Of a DNA stretch of 56,167 bases, positions 30,687-36,789 are shown one piece after another (the first letter of the stretch is position 1; each line of letters starts with the position of its first letter). The notes under the pieces are model-generated. The model was not told the origin of the DNA, did no database searches, and was given only the letters and a program-made list of their open reading frames with translations. Where the stretch lies: NCBI GenBank assembly GCA_017464225.1, contig JAFUDW010000166.1, positions 1-56,167 of the forward strand. Reading direction: 5' to 3'. Source of the DNA: Clostridia bacterium. Lineage in GTDB: Bacteria > Bacillota_A > Clostridia > Christensenellales > Aristaeellaceae. Position numbers and translations under genes: made by a program.

Positions 30687-30713
30687 AAAAAAGAAGCCCC
30701 ATCCCTATGGAAC
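30687..30713 (-). terminator. possible riboswitch-controlled terminator
   Basis: On the minus strand GTTCCAT-AGGG-ATGGGGC (7 bp with two G-U pairs) is followed by TTCTTTTTT. It lies between the cobalamin aptamer and the btuF start, where a transcription-control hairpin would be expected. The stem is modest, and a GC-rich hairpin also lies upstream near 30735-30755, so the switching partner is uncertain. Confidence 0.5.
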
Positions 30714-30811
30714 GAGGACACATACGCAAACAGACCGCGCGGCGTTGTCCCCGCGCTGCTTTGGTATGGCCGTCCTTCTCCCTTGCCCAAGAAATCTGCG
30801 CCATCCGCAGA

Positions 30812-30995
30812 AAAAGGCAGGTCTCCTGGCTGGGGACGCGGACGGGATCCCGTCCGGCGGACAAGCCTTCTCAGGCCGAAGCCCAATGGCGTATATGTCC
30901 GCCCTCATCCTTCACAGTAATGGCTGTTGCGCCGGATTTTCACCGGCTTCCCTTTTCACCCGGGCCATGCCGCCGCGCGGTCCCCGGGCACCTTT
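30812..30995 (-). promoter_or_regulatory. cobalamin (B12) riboswitch
   Basis: On the minus strand the conserved aptamer elements occur in order: AAAAGG near the 5' end, 'GGGAAGCCGGTGAAAATCC', 'GCGCAACAGCC', 'ACTGTGA', and the B12 box 'AGCCAGGAGACCTGCC' near 30812-30832. It lies in a leader of about 360 nt in front of btuF and so should reduce import and synthesis of corrinoid when adenosylcobalamin is plentiful. Confidence 0.95.
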
Positions 30996-31019
30996 TCCGC
31001 GTGTTTGATTGTCGCGTAT

Positions 31020-31049
31020 ATTATATAATGAGGCAAATGCCCGCGTCAA
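31020..31049 (-). promoter_or_regulatory. predicted promoter of the cobalamin operon
   Basis: Minus-strand TTGACG (31044-31049), 18 bp spacing, TATAAT (31020-31025). Transcription would begin near 31013 and immediately enter the riboswitch leader. Confidence 0.72.
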
Positions 31050-31201
31050 GCCCATTCGGCCCAAAAGGGAGTGGCGGCAAACAGAAACGGACAAAAAACC
31101 TCAAAAATGCAATGCCGCGGCGCTTTTTTCCCTTGTATCCGGCGGTGGGCTGTGATAAACTGGAAATGAAATCATTACTTTTCTTTCTGGACGGTGCCTG
31201 C

Positions 31202-31963
31202 ATGATCGAAAAATGGGCGATCCCCGTGATGGGCGGCAAAAAACCGCGCACGGTTTACGTATACCTGCCCTTTGAAGAAGGGGAAGAGCCGGAAGACCGC
31301 TATCCCGTGCTGTACATGTTTGACGGACACAACGTTTTCTTTGATCAGGACGCCTCCTACGGCAAAAGCTGGGGGATGGGCGATTTCCTGGACCGCACCG
31401 GCACCGGGCTCATTGTGGTGGCGGTGGACTGCAACCACCGCAAGCCTTTCGGAAGGCTGGGGGAGTATTCGCCCTTTGATTTTGAGGATCCGGAGTTCGG
31501 CAGGATCCGGGGCCATGGAAAGCGTTTTATGGACTGGATGTGCGGCACGCTCAAGCCTTTGATCGACGAGCGCTACCCCACCATTCCTGACCGGGAATGC
31601 ACCTGGATCGCGGGCAGCAGCATGGGCGGGCTCATGAGCCTGTACGCCGTGACCGCCTATAATCAGGTGTTTGGCCGGGCGGCCGCGCTTTCGCCCTCGG
31701 TATGGCTGGTGGGCGGGCAGATGACGCCCGTGATCCGGGCGGCGAGCTTCAGCCCCGATACCGTGGTGTACATGGATTACGGCCAGCGGGAGATGGGCAA
31801 TCACCAAGGAATGCTGCGCTGTTTTATGGAGACGGCGGACGCGCTCCTGAAAAAGGGCGTGCTGCTCACCAGCCGCATCGTGCCGGGCGGCGAGCACTGC
31901 GAAGCCTGCTGGGAGGAGCAGATCCCCATCTTTATGGATATATTGTTTTACGACAGGGAGTGA
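31202..31963 (+). CDS. esterase-fold alpha/beta hydrolase
   Basis: This 253-residue cytoplasmic protein belongs to the putative esterase (esterase D / antigen 85-like) group. It shows 'YPVLYMFDGHNVFFD' near residue 40, the nucleophile elbow 'GSSMGGLMS' near 140, and a C-terminal 'GGEHCEACWEEQIP' with the probable catalytic His. ATG 31202 is preferred; ATG 31166 sits almost on a -10-like GATAAA (31154-31159). It begins a three-gene operon with a second hydrolase and an ATP-grasp protein. The substrate is unknown. Confidence 0.82.
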   Translation: MIEKWAIPVMGGKKPRTVYVYLPFEEGEEPEDRYPVLYMFDGHNVFFDQDASYGKSWGMGDFLDRTGTGLIVVAVDCNHRKPFGRLGEYSPFDFEDPEFGRIRGHGKRFMDWMCGTLKPLIDERYPTIPDRECTWIAGSSMGGLMSLYAVTAYNQVFGRAAALSPSVWLVGGQMTPVIRAASFSPDTVVYMDYGQREMGNHQGMLRCFMETADALLKKGVLLTSRIVPGGEHCEACWEEQIPIFMDILFYDRE

Positions 31964-31967
31964 TTGA

Positions 31968-32720
31968 ATGGAAACGCAGTATTTTAAGGAGTACAGTCCG
32001 GCGCTGGGCCGGGATATGGAGATGAAGGTATACGGACACGCCGGCCGGCCCATGCTGTTTATCCCCTGCCAGAACGGACGGTTTTATGATTTTGAAAACT
32101 TCCATATGACCGATGTATGGCAGCCCTGGATCGACGCGGGCCGGGTGATGGTATTTTCCATCGATACCATGGATCAGGAGACCTGGAGCAATACCGGCGG
32201 CGATCCCCGCTGGCGCATCGAGCGGCACGAGCAATGGATGCGCTTCATTTTTGACGAGGCCGTGCCCTTTATCCGCGATATGGTCAACGCCCGCAACGGA
32301 TGGACGGGCTATCCCGGCGTCATCGCTTTCGGCTGTTCTTTGGGCGCCACCCATGCCGCCAATCTGTATTTCCGCCGTCCTGATCTGTTTGACGGCCTGC
32401 TGGCGCTCAGCGGCATTTATACCGCCAGCTATGGCTTTGGCGATTATATGGATGATCTGGTGTATCTCAACAGCCCGGTGGATTACCTGGCGGGCATGCC
32501 GAAGGATCATCCCTATATCCAGCGCTACAACAATAACCGCGGCATCATCGTTGTGGGCACCGGCCCCTGGGAGGTGCCTGAAACCACCTTCCGCGTGGGC
32601 GATATCTGCAGCCAGAAGGGCATTCAGGTATGGGTGGACGTATGGGGCGGCGACTGCGCCCATGACTGGGACTGGTGGTATAAACAGGTGCAGTATCACG
32701 CGCCGCACCTGCTGGACTGA
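31968..32720 (+). CDS. second esterase-fold hydrolase
   Basis: This 250-residue protein is a distant relative of the preceding one: nucleophile elbow 'FGCSLGATHAAN' near residue 125 (Ser 127 region) and a C-terminal 'DCAHDWDWW' with the probable catalytic His. It starts four bases after the previous stop. Proteins of this type are common next to ATP-grasp genes in Clostridia, but no reaction has been assigned as far as I know. The two hydrolases may act on a product of the ligase. Confidence 0.78.
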   Translation: METQYFKEYSPALGRDMEMKVYGHAGRPMLFIPCQNGRFYDFENFHMTDVWQPWIDAGRVMVFSIDTMDQETWSNTGGDPRWRIERHEQWMRFIFDEAVPFIRDMVNARNGWTGYPGVIAFGCSLGATHAANLYFRRPDLFDGLLALSGIYTASYGFGDYMDDLVYLNSPVDYLAGMPKDHPYIQRYNNNRGIIVVGTGPWEVPETTFRVGDICSQKGIQVWVDVWGGDCAHDWDWWYKQVQYHAPHLLD

Positions 32721-32737
32721 CAAGGAGAGAGAAAGCT

Positions 32738-33928
32738 ATGCAGAATTTTGTTTTTATTTCCCCCAATTTTCCCACCAATTACTGGCGGTTTTGCCGCGAA
32801 CTCAAGCTTAACGGCCTGCGCGTGCTGGGCGTGGGCGATCAGCCTTATGATCAGCTTTCTCCCGAGCTGTGGGGCAGTCTGGACGAGTATTATAAGGTAT
32901 CCAGCTTGGAAAACTATGACGAGGTATACCGGGCGGTGGCGTTTTTTATCCATCGTTACGGACGTATCGATTGGCTGGAGAGCAATAATGAATACTGGCT
33001 GGAGCGCGACGCCATGCTGCGCACTGATTTTCATATCACCAGCGGCTGGCAGGTCAGCGATCTGGCCCGCATCAAGTACAAGAGCGGCATGAAGGAATAC
33101 TACCAGCGGGCGGGCGTGCGCACGGCGCGGTATCATATAGTGGATGATTTTGATGGGTGCATGCGCTTTATTGGCGAGGTGAGCTTCCCGGTGATCGTCA
33201 AGCCCGATAACGGCGTGGGCGCCAGCCATACCTATAAGCTGGACGATGAAAACGAGCTGCGCGCCTTCCAGGCCGAGCGCGATCCAGACGTGCGCTTCAT
33301 TATGGAAGAATTCGTCACCGCCGAGGTCAACAGCTATGACGCCATCATTGACAGTCACGGCGAGCCTATCTTTGAAACCGGCAACGTGACGCCCAATTCC
33401 ATCATGGATATCGTGAATAACAGCGACAACTCGCTGTACTATATCGTTAAGGATCTGGCCGAGGATGTGCGCGATGCCGGCCGCCGCACGGTGAAGAGCT
33501 TTGGCGTAAAGAGCCGCTTTGTGCATTTTGAGTTCTTCCGCTTGACCTGTGACCAGTATATGGGCAAAAAGGGGGATGTGGTGGCGCTGGAGGTCAATAT
33601 GCGCCCCTGCGGCGGGTTCTCGCCTGATATGATGAACTTTGCCAACAGCACCGACGTGTATAAGATCTGGGCCGATATGATCGCCTTTGACCGCTCCACC
33701 AAGCCCACGGGCCAGCGCTATTTCTGCGCCTTTGCGGGGCGGCGGGACGGCAAACCTTTCCAGCTCAGCGATGAAGCGCTGGCGGAGAAATACGCGCCCC
33801 AGATGCGCATGATGGAGCGCATCCCCGACGCCCTTTCCGGCGCCATGGGCAACCAGATGTACGTGGCCGTCTTCCCCACCGAGGAAGCAATGAACGCGTT
33901 CTATGCTGACGCCGTGCGCTGCTGGTGA
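32738..33928 (+). CDS. ATP-grasp domain protein
   Basis: This 396-residue protein has an N-terminal pre-ATP-grasp Rossmann-like part ('VFISPNFPTNYWRFC'), then the ATP-grasp core: 'FPVIVKPDNGVGASHTYKL' (ATP-binding Lys and flexible loop, about 150-168), 'FIMEEFVTAEVNSYDAII' and 'VALEVNMRPCGGFSPDM' (metal-binding Glu/Asn, about 285-300). ATP-grasp enzymes join a carboxylate to an amine or thiol through an acyl phosphate. Carbamoyl-phosphate-synthase-like and D-Ala-ligase-like relatives share this layout. AAGGAGAGA precedes the start. The product is unknown; see findings. Confidence 0.85.
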   Translation: MQNFVFISPNFPTNYWRFCRELKLNGLRVLGVGDQPYDQLSPELWGSLDEYYKVSSLENYDEVYRAVAFFIHRYGRIDWLESNNEYWLERDAMLRTDFHITSGWQVSDLARIKYKSGMKEYYQRAGVRTARYHIVDDFDGCMRFIGEVSFPVIVKPDNGVGASHTYKLDDENELRAFQAERDPDVRFIMEEFVTAEVNSYDAIIDSHGEPIFETGNVTPNSIMDIVNNSDNSLYYIVKDLAEDVRDAGRRTVKSFGVKSRFVHFEFFRLTCDQYMGKKGDVVALEVNMRPCGGFSPDMMNFANSTDVYKIWADMIAFDRSTKPTGQRYFCAFAGRRDGKPFQLSDEALAEKYAPQMRMMERIPDALSGAMGNQMYVAVFPTEEAMNAFYADAVRCW

Positions 33929-33978
33929 ACGGGGGATACCGGCAAAATAATGCAAATAAAAGTTTGATGGAGGAACGT

Positions 33979-34065
33979 TAAGGGGCTCGAAGCGACTGGA
34001 AAGGATGCCAGCGGCAGGCTTTCAGCGTAGAGCGGGCCGGTAGGCCCCGGACGCGGACGCCCTTA
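33979..34065 (+). other. possible structured RNA in the 3' region of the ATP-grasp operon
   Basis: The sequence could fold as a multibranch: TAAGGG (33979-33984) with CCCTTA (34060-34065) closing two small hairpins, CTGG/CCAG (33996-34011) and GGGCC/GGCCC with a GGTA loop (34034-34047). It matches no RNA class I recognise. It might equally be chance pairing in GC-rich sequence. Confidence 0.3.
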
Positions 34066-34075
34066 TCGCGCTTCA

Positions 34076-34116
34076 TAAAAAACTGCCTGTCAGCTTGGCT
34101 GACAGGCAGTTTTTTA
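34076..34116. terminator. bidirectional intrinsic terminator
   Basis: A perfect 14-bp stem, AACTGCCTGTCAGC with GCTGACAGGCAGTT and a TTG-type loop, is flanked by an A run on the left and a T run on the right. It would stop the ATP-grasp operon on the plus strand and the convergent gene at 34128 on the minus strand. Confidence 0.95.
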
Positions 34117-34127
34117 TAGCGATATTG

Positions 34128-34799
34128 TTATTCCGCGGCTTCCTCGGCGGGAAGGAAGGAATCGGCATAGCCGGCCAGCATCTGCTGCAGGATGTCCACG
34201 CAGGAGGCTACCAGGCCCTCGGCGTTGTCGGAAACCTCGCCCATGCGGGTCTGCGCTTCGGATTCGACCGAGCCGGTGATCACATAGAACAGGTTCTTGA
34301 CCACGTTGATCACATCGCTCAGGGCCTTGCTGCCGGAGGCGACCACCTGATCGCGGGTTTCGGCCAGACGGCTGCCGGCCAGCTGGGCGGTTTCGGCGCT
34401 CAGCTGCTGAGCTTCAGCGGTCAGCTCGGCAATCTGCTGCTCAAGGGCCTGGGCCTTGGCGGCGGATTCTTCATCTTCCATGATATACTGGGCTTCACCC
34501 ATCACCTCGCTGGCGGAACCAAGCAGCTGGGTCACAGCGTCGGACAGCACCGAGCGGTTCTCGGTATAGCGGGAATCGGCGTCGGTCATCCAGGTGTTCA
34601 GGCTGTCGGCGGCATAGGACAGCAGGCCCTCCAAGGTATCGGAACCGTTGTTGAAGTTATCAGCCAGCTGGGTCAGGGCGCCGTACCAGATCTGATCGAT
34701 CATTTCGGCCATGGGATCCTGAGGTTCGGCTTCTTCAGCGAAGGCCACGCAGGAGCCCAGCATGCACAGGGTCAGCAGCAGCGCAAAAAATTTCTTCAT
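34128..34799 (-). CDS. secreted coiled-coil protein
   Basis: This 223-residue protein has a signal peptide ending 'AFAEE' and a helical mature region. Residues about 100-145 form a clear heptad-like coiled coil ('AQALEQQIAELTAEAQQLS'). A moderately hydrophobic stretch (about 160-175) could touch the membrane. It is acidic and ends 'AEEAAE'. It has its own promoter and a leader hairpin. I recognise no family; it may have a structural role in the envelope. Confidence 0.75.
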   Translation of the reverse strand: MKKFFALLLTLCMLGSCVAFAEEAEPQDPMAEMIDQIWYGALTQLADNFNNGSDTLEGLLSYAADSLNTWMTDADSRYTENRSVLSDAVTQLLGSASEVMGEAQYIMEDEESAAKAQALEQQIAELTAEAQQLSAETAQLAGSRLAETRDQVVASGSKALSDVINVVKNLFYVITGSVESEAQTRMGEVSDNAEGLVASCVDILQQMLAGYADSFLPAEEAAE

Positions 34800-34807
34800 C
34801 GTTTTCC

Positions 34808-34845
34808 CTTCTTTCTGCGCCTGCCGCTTCGGTCAGGCGCCTTTT
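34808..34845 (-). promoter_or_regulatory. 5' leader hairpin of the secreted coiled-coil gene
   Basis: On the minus strand GCGCCTG pairs with CAGGCGC around a CG-rich loop, directly between the predicted promoter and the ribosome site. It may stabilise the 5' end of the messenger. Confidence 0.5.
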
Positions 34846-34854
34846 TCCATATGC

Positions 34855-34883
34855 ATTATACCAAAACACGGGTTTTGTGTAAA
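34855..34883 (-). promoter_or_regulatory. predicted promoter of the secreted coiled-coil gene
   Basis: Minus strand TTTACA (34878-34883), 17 bp, TATAAT (34855-34860), 55 bp before the start codon. Strong match to a sigma-A promoter. Confidence 0.85.
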
Positions 34884-34890
34884 GCGTTTT

Positions 34891-35370
34891 TTAATCGGCC
34901 AGATCGGCGTATGCGGCCTGCACCAGCGCGCACAGCGTATCGGGATTGAGCTCGACCTGGCATCCGCGGCGTCCCGCGCTGACAAAAACGGTGTCAAACA
35001 GCTGGGCGGTTTCATGAATATAAGTGGGAAACAGCTTTTTCATGCCGATGGGCGAACAGCCGCCGTGAATGTATCCGGTGAGCGGCAGCAGATCCTTTTG
35101 CGGGATCATGGCAATGCTCTTTTCACCCACGGCCGCGGCGGCTTTTTTCAGGTTCAGGGTGCAGTTGACCGGCACGACAAACACATAATTTTTGCGGGAA
35201 GGCGCGACCGTGACCAGCGTTTTGAACACCTGGTCGGGCGATTCCCCCAGCAGCGCCGCCACCTGCCCGCCGTCGGCGGCGTCGGGATCATAGGTATGCA
35301 CGCTGTGGGGAACGCCCTGAGCGTCCAGCAGCCGCAGCGCGTTGGTTTTTTCCTCTTGCTGTTTTTTCAT
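34891..35370 (-). CDS. ybaK: Cys-tRNA(Pro)/aminoacyl-tRNA deacylase, YbaK/EbsC family
   Basis: This 159-residue enzyme hydrolyses mischarged tRNA (typically Cys-tRNA-Pro). Family features: 'KTNALRLLDAQGVPHSVHTYD' at the start, 'VFKTLVT' with the conserved Lys-Thr, 'FVVPVNCTLNLKKAAAAVG' and 'GYIHGGCSPIGMKK' with the GxxSPxG motif. ATG 35370 follows GGGAGGAAAG. It is monocistronic, with its own promoter. Confidence 0.92.
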   Translation of the reverse strand: MKKQQEEKTNALRLLDAQGVPHSVHTYDPDAADGGQVAALLGESPDQVFKTLVTVAPSRKNYVFVVPVNCTLNLKKAAAAVGEKSIAMIPQKDLLPLTGYIHGGCSPIGMKKLFPTYIHETAQLFDTVFVSAGRRGCQVELNPDTLCALVQAAYADLAD

Positions 35371-35395
35371 GCATCTTTCCTCCCGGACGCTTTTC

Positions 35396-35424
35396 AGTAT
35401 ACCAGCCGGGCATTGTATTTTCAA
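35396..35424 (-). promoter_or_regulatory. predicted ybaK promoter
   Basis: Minus strand TTGAAA (35419-35424), 17 bp, TATACT (35396-35401), 26 bp upstream of the start codon. Confidence 0.7.
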
Positions 35425-35434
35425 GGTATTTTAT

Positions 35435-35463
35435 TTGCGCGCGGGTGCGCCGCGTGCTACAAT
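35435..35463 (+). promoter_or_regulatory. predicted promoter of the amidohydrolase-GNAT pair
   Basis: TTGCGC (35435-35440), 17 bp, TACAAT (35458-35463), 25 bp before ATG 35488. Divergent to the ybaK promoter, 11 bp apart. Confidence 0.65.
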
Positions 35464-35487
35464 AATGCGCATGAAAGGAAGGAAGCC

Positions 35488-36276
35488 ATGGTAATTGATG
35501 TACACGCGCATGTTTATCCGGAAAAAATCGCCGTTCGGGCGGCCGAGAGCATCGGCAAGTTTTATGACGTATCCATGTGCCATCCCGGCAGCGTGCCCGC
35601 GCTGCTCGATTGTATGGAGCAGGGTGGTATCGATCGGGCGCTGATCCATTCGGTGGCTATGTCTCCAGCCCGGGCCGCCACCATCAATGATTTTATTTCA
35701 GGGCAGGTAAAGGAGCATCCGGAGCGGCTTTGCGGATACGCAACGCTGCACCCTGATATGACGGAAAACGAGGCCGGGGAGGAGTTTCAGCGCGCCATGC
35801 GCCTGGGCCTCAAAGGCGTTAAGCTCCACAACGATATGCAGAAGATCGCCATTGACGATCCCCGGATGGATAAGATCTACGCCCTCTGCCAGGATGCCTG
35901 TCCGCTGCTGCTGCATATGGGGGACAGCCGATACCATTATGATAATCCATCCCAGCTGCCTGGCGTGCTGCGCCGCTTCCCGCGGCTCCGGGTAATCGGC
36001 GCTCATATGGGCGGCTACACCGAATGGCAGCAGGCCTTTGACTGCCTGCTGCATGAGGATGTGCTCGTGGACTGCTCCAGCAGCTATTTTGTGCTGGGCC
36101 GGGAAGGCCTTTTGCAGGCCATCCGGCGCTTTGGCGCTGACAGGGTGATGTTCGGCACCGATTTTCCCATGTGGGATCCTGGAAAGGAGCTGCGCCATGT
36201 GCGGAACCTGGGGCTCACGGGGGAGGAGCTGGATAAGGTGCTGTATAAAAACGCCCGGGAGCTGTTGGGGTTATAA
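35488..36276 (+). CDS. amidohydrolase-2 family metal-dependent hydrolase
   Basis: This 262-residue TIM-barrel protein starts 'VIDVHAHVYPEKI' with the HxH metal motif, has 'GLKGVKLHND' near the middle, 'RVIGAHMGG' with a metal His near 178 and 'VMFGTDFPMWDP' with the catalytic Asp near 232. These features fit the amidohydrolase-2/ACMSD-like decarboxylase-hydrolase group. The true start is ATG 35488 behind AAGGAAGG; an open frame runs much further upstream through non-coding sequence. The substrate cannot be told. Confidence 0.88.
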   Translation: MVIDVHAHVYPEKIAVRAAESIGKFYDVSMCHPGSVPALLDCMEQGGIDRALIHSVAMSPARAATINDFISGQVKEHPERLCGYATLHPDMTENEAGEEFQRAMRLGLKGVKLHNDMQKIAIDDPRMDKIYALCQDACPLLLHMGDSRYHYDNPSQLPGVLRRFPRLRVIGAHMGGYTEWQQAFDCLLHEDVLVDCSSSYFVLGREGLLQAIRRFGADRVMFGTDFPMWDPGKELRHVRNLGLTGEELDKVLYKNARELLGL

Positions 36277-36278
36277 CG

Positions 36279-36704
36279 ATGACGGAAATAAGATACGCGG
36301 CGGCGGAGGACAGAGGCTTCTGGTTCAGTCTGGACGGGCATCTGCCCGAGAAAGAATTTTTAAACAAGGTGCGGGACAGGCAGGGATATGTGCTGCTGGA
36401 GGATGGCGAGCCCACCGGGCTGCTGCGGTATAATCTGTTCTGGGATCAAATACCCTTCTGTACGCTGCTGTTCATCGATCCCGCCCGGCAAAGGCAGGGG
36501 CTTGGCAGGCTGCTGATGGCGCGCTGGGAGGCCGATATGCGCGCCCAGGGCTGCGAACTGTTGATGACCTCCACCCAGGCGGACGAGGAAGCCCAGCATT
36601 TCTACCGAAAAATCGGCTTTCAGGATTGCGGCGGATTTACGCTCCCCGTCCCCGGCTATGCGCAGCCCACGGAGCTGATCATGGTCAAGGATATCCGAAG
36701 ATAA
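36279..36704 (+). CDS. GNAT-family N-acetyltransferase
   Basis: This 141-residue protein has the acetyl-CoA loop 'IDPARQRQGLGRLLMARWE' (the R/QxxGxG/A motif) and 'DEEAQHFYRKIGFQDCGGF' near the end, as in GNAT acetyltransferases. It starts two bases after the amidohydrolase and is probably co-translated. The acceptor is unknown. Confidence 0.9.
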   Translation: MTEIRYAAAEDRGFWFSLDGHLPEKEFLNKVRDRQGYVLLEDGEPTGLLRYNLFWDQIPFCTLLFIDPARQRQGLGRLLMARWEADMRAQGCELLMTSTQADEEAQHFYRKIGFQDCGGFTLPVPGYAQPTELIMVKDIRR

Positions 36705-36718
36705 AAGCGCATCACGCA

Positions 36719-36758
36719 CAGAACTGCCTCGCTTTATGAAATGAGGCAGTTCTGTTTT
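36719..36758 (+). terminator. intrinsic terminator after the GNAT gene
   Basis: A perfect 12-bp stem CAGAACTGCCTC with GAGGCAGTTCTG is followed by TTTT and ATTCGTTTT. It also precedes the end of the convergent LacI-fusion gene and may serve both strands. Confidence 0.9.
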
Positions 36759-36789
36759 ATATTCGTTTTGATGAACGGGGATGAAAGGG

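Noticed and set aside
34762..35487. Long N-terminal extension of the amidohydrolase
   Set aside because: The extension runs antisense through ybaK and two promoters; the HxH motif starts at ATG 35488 behind a good ribosome site.
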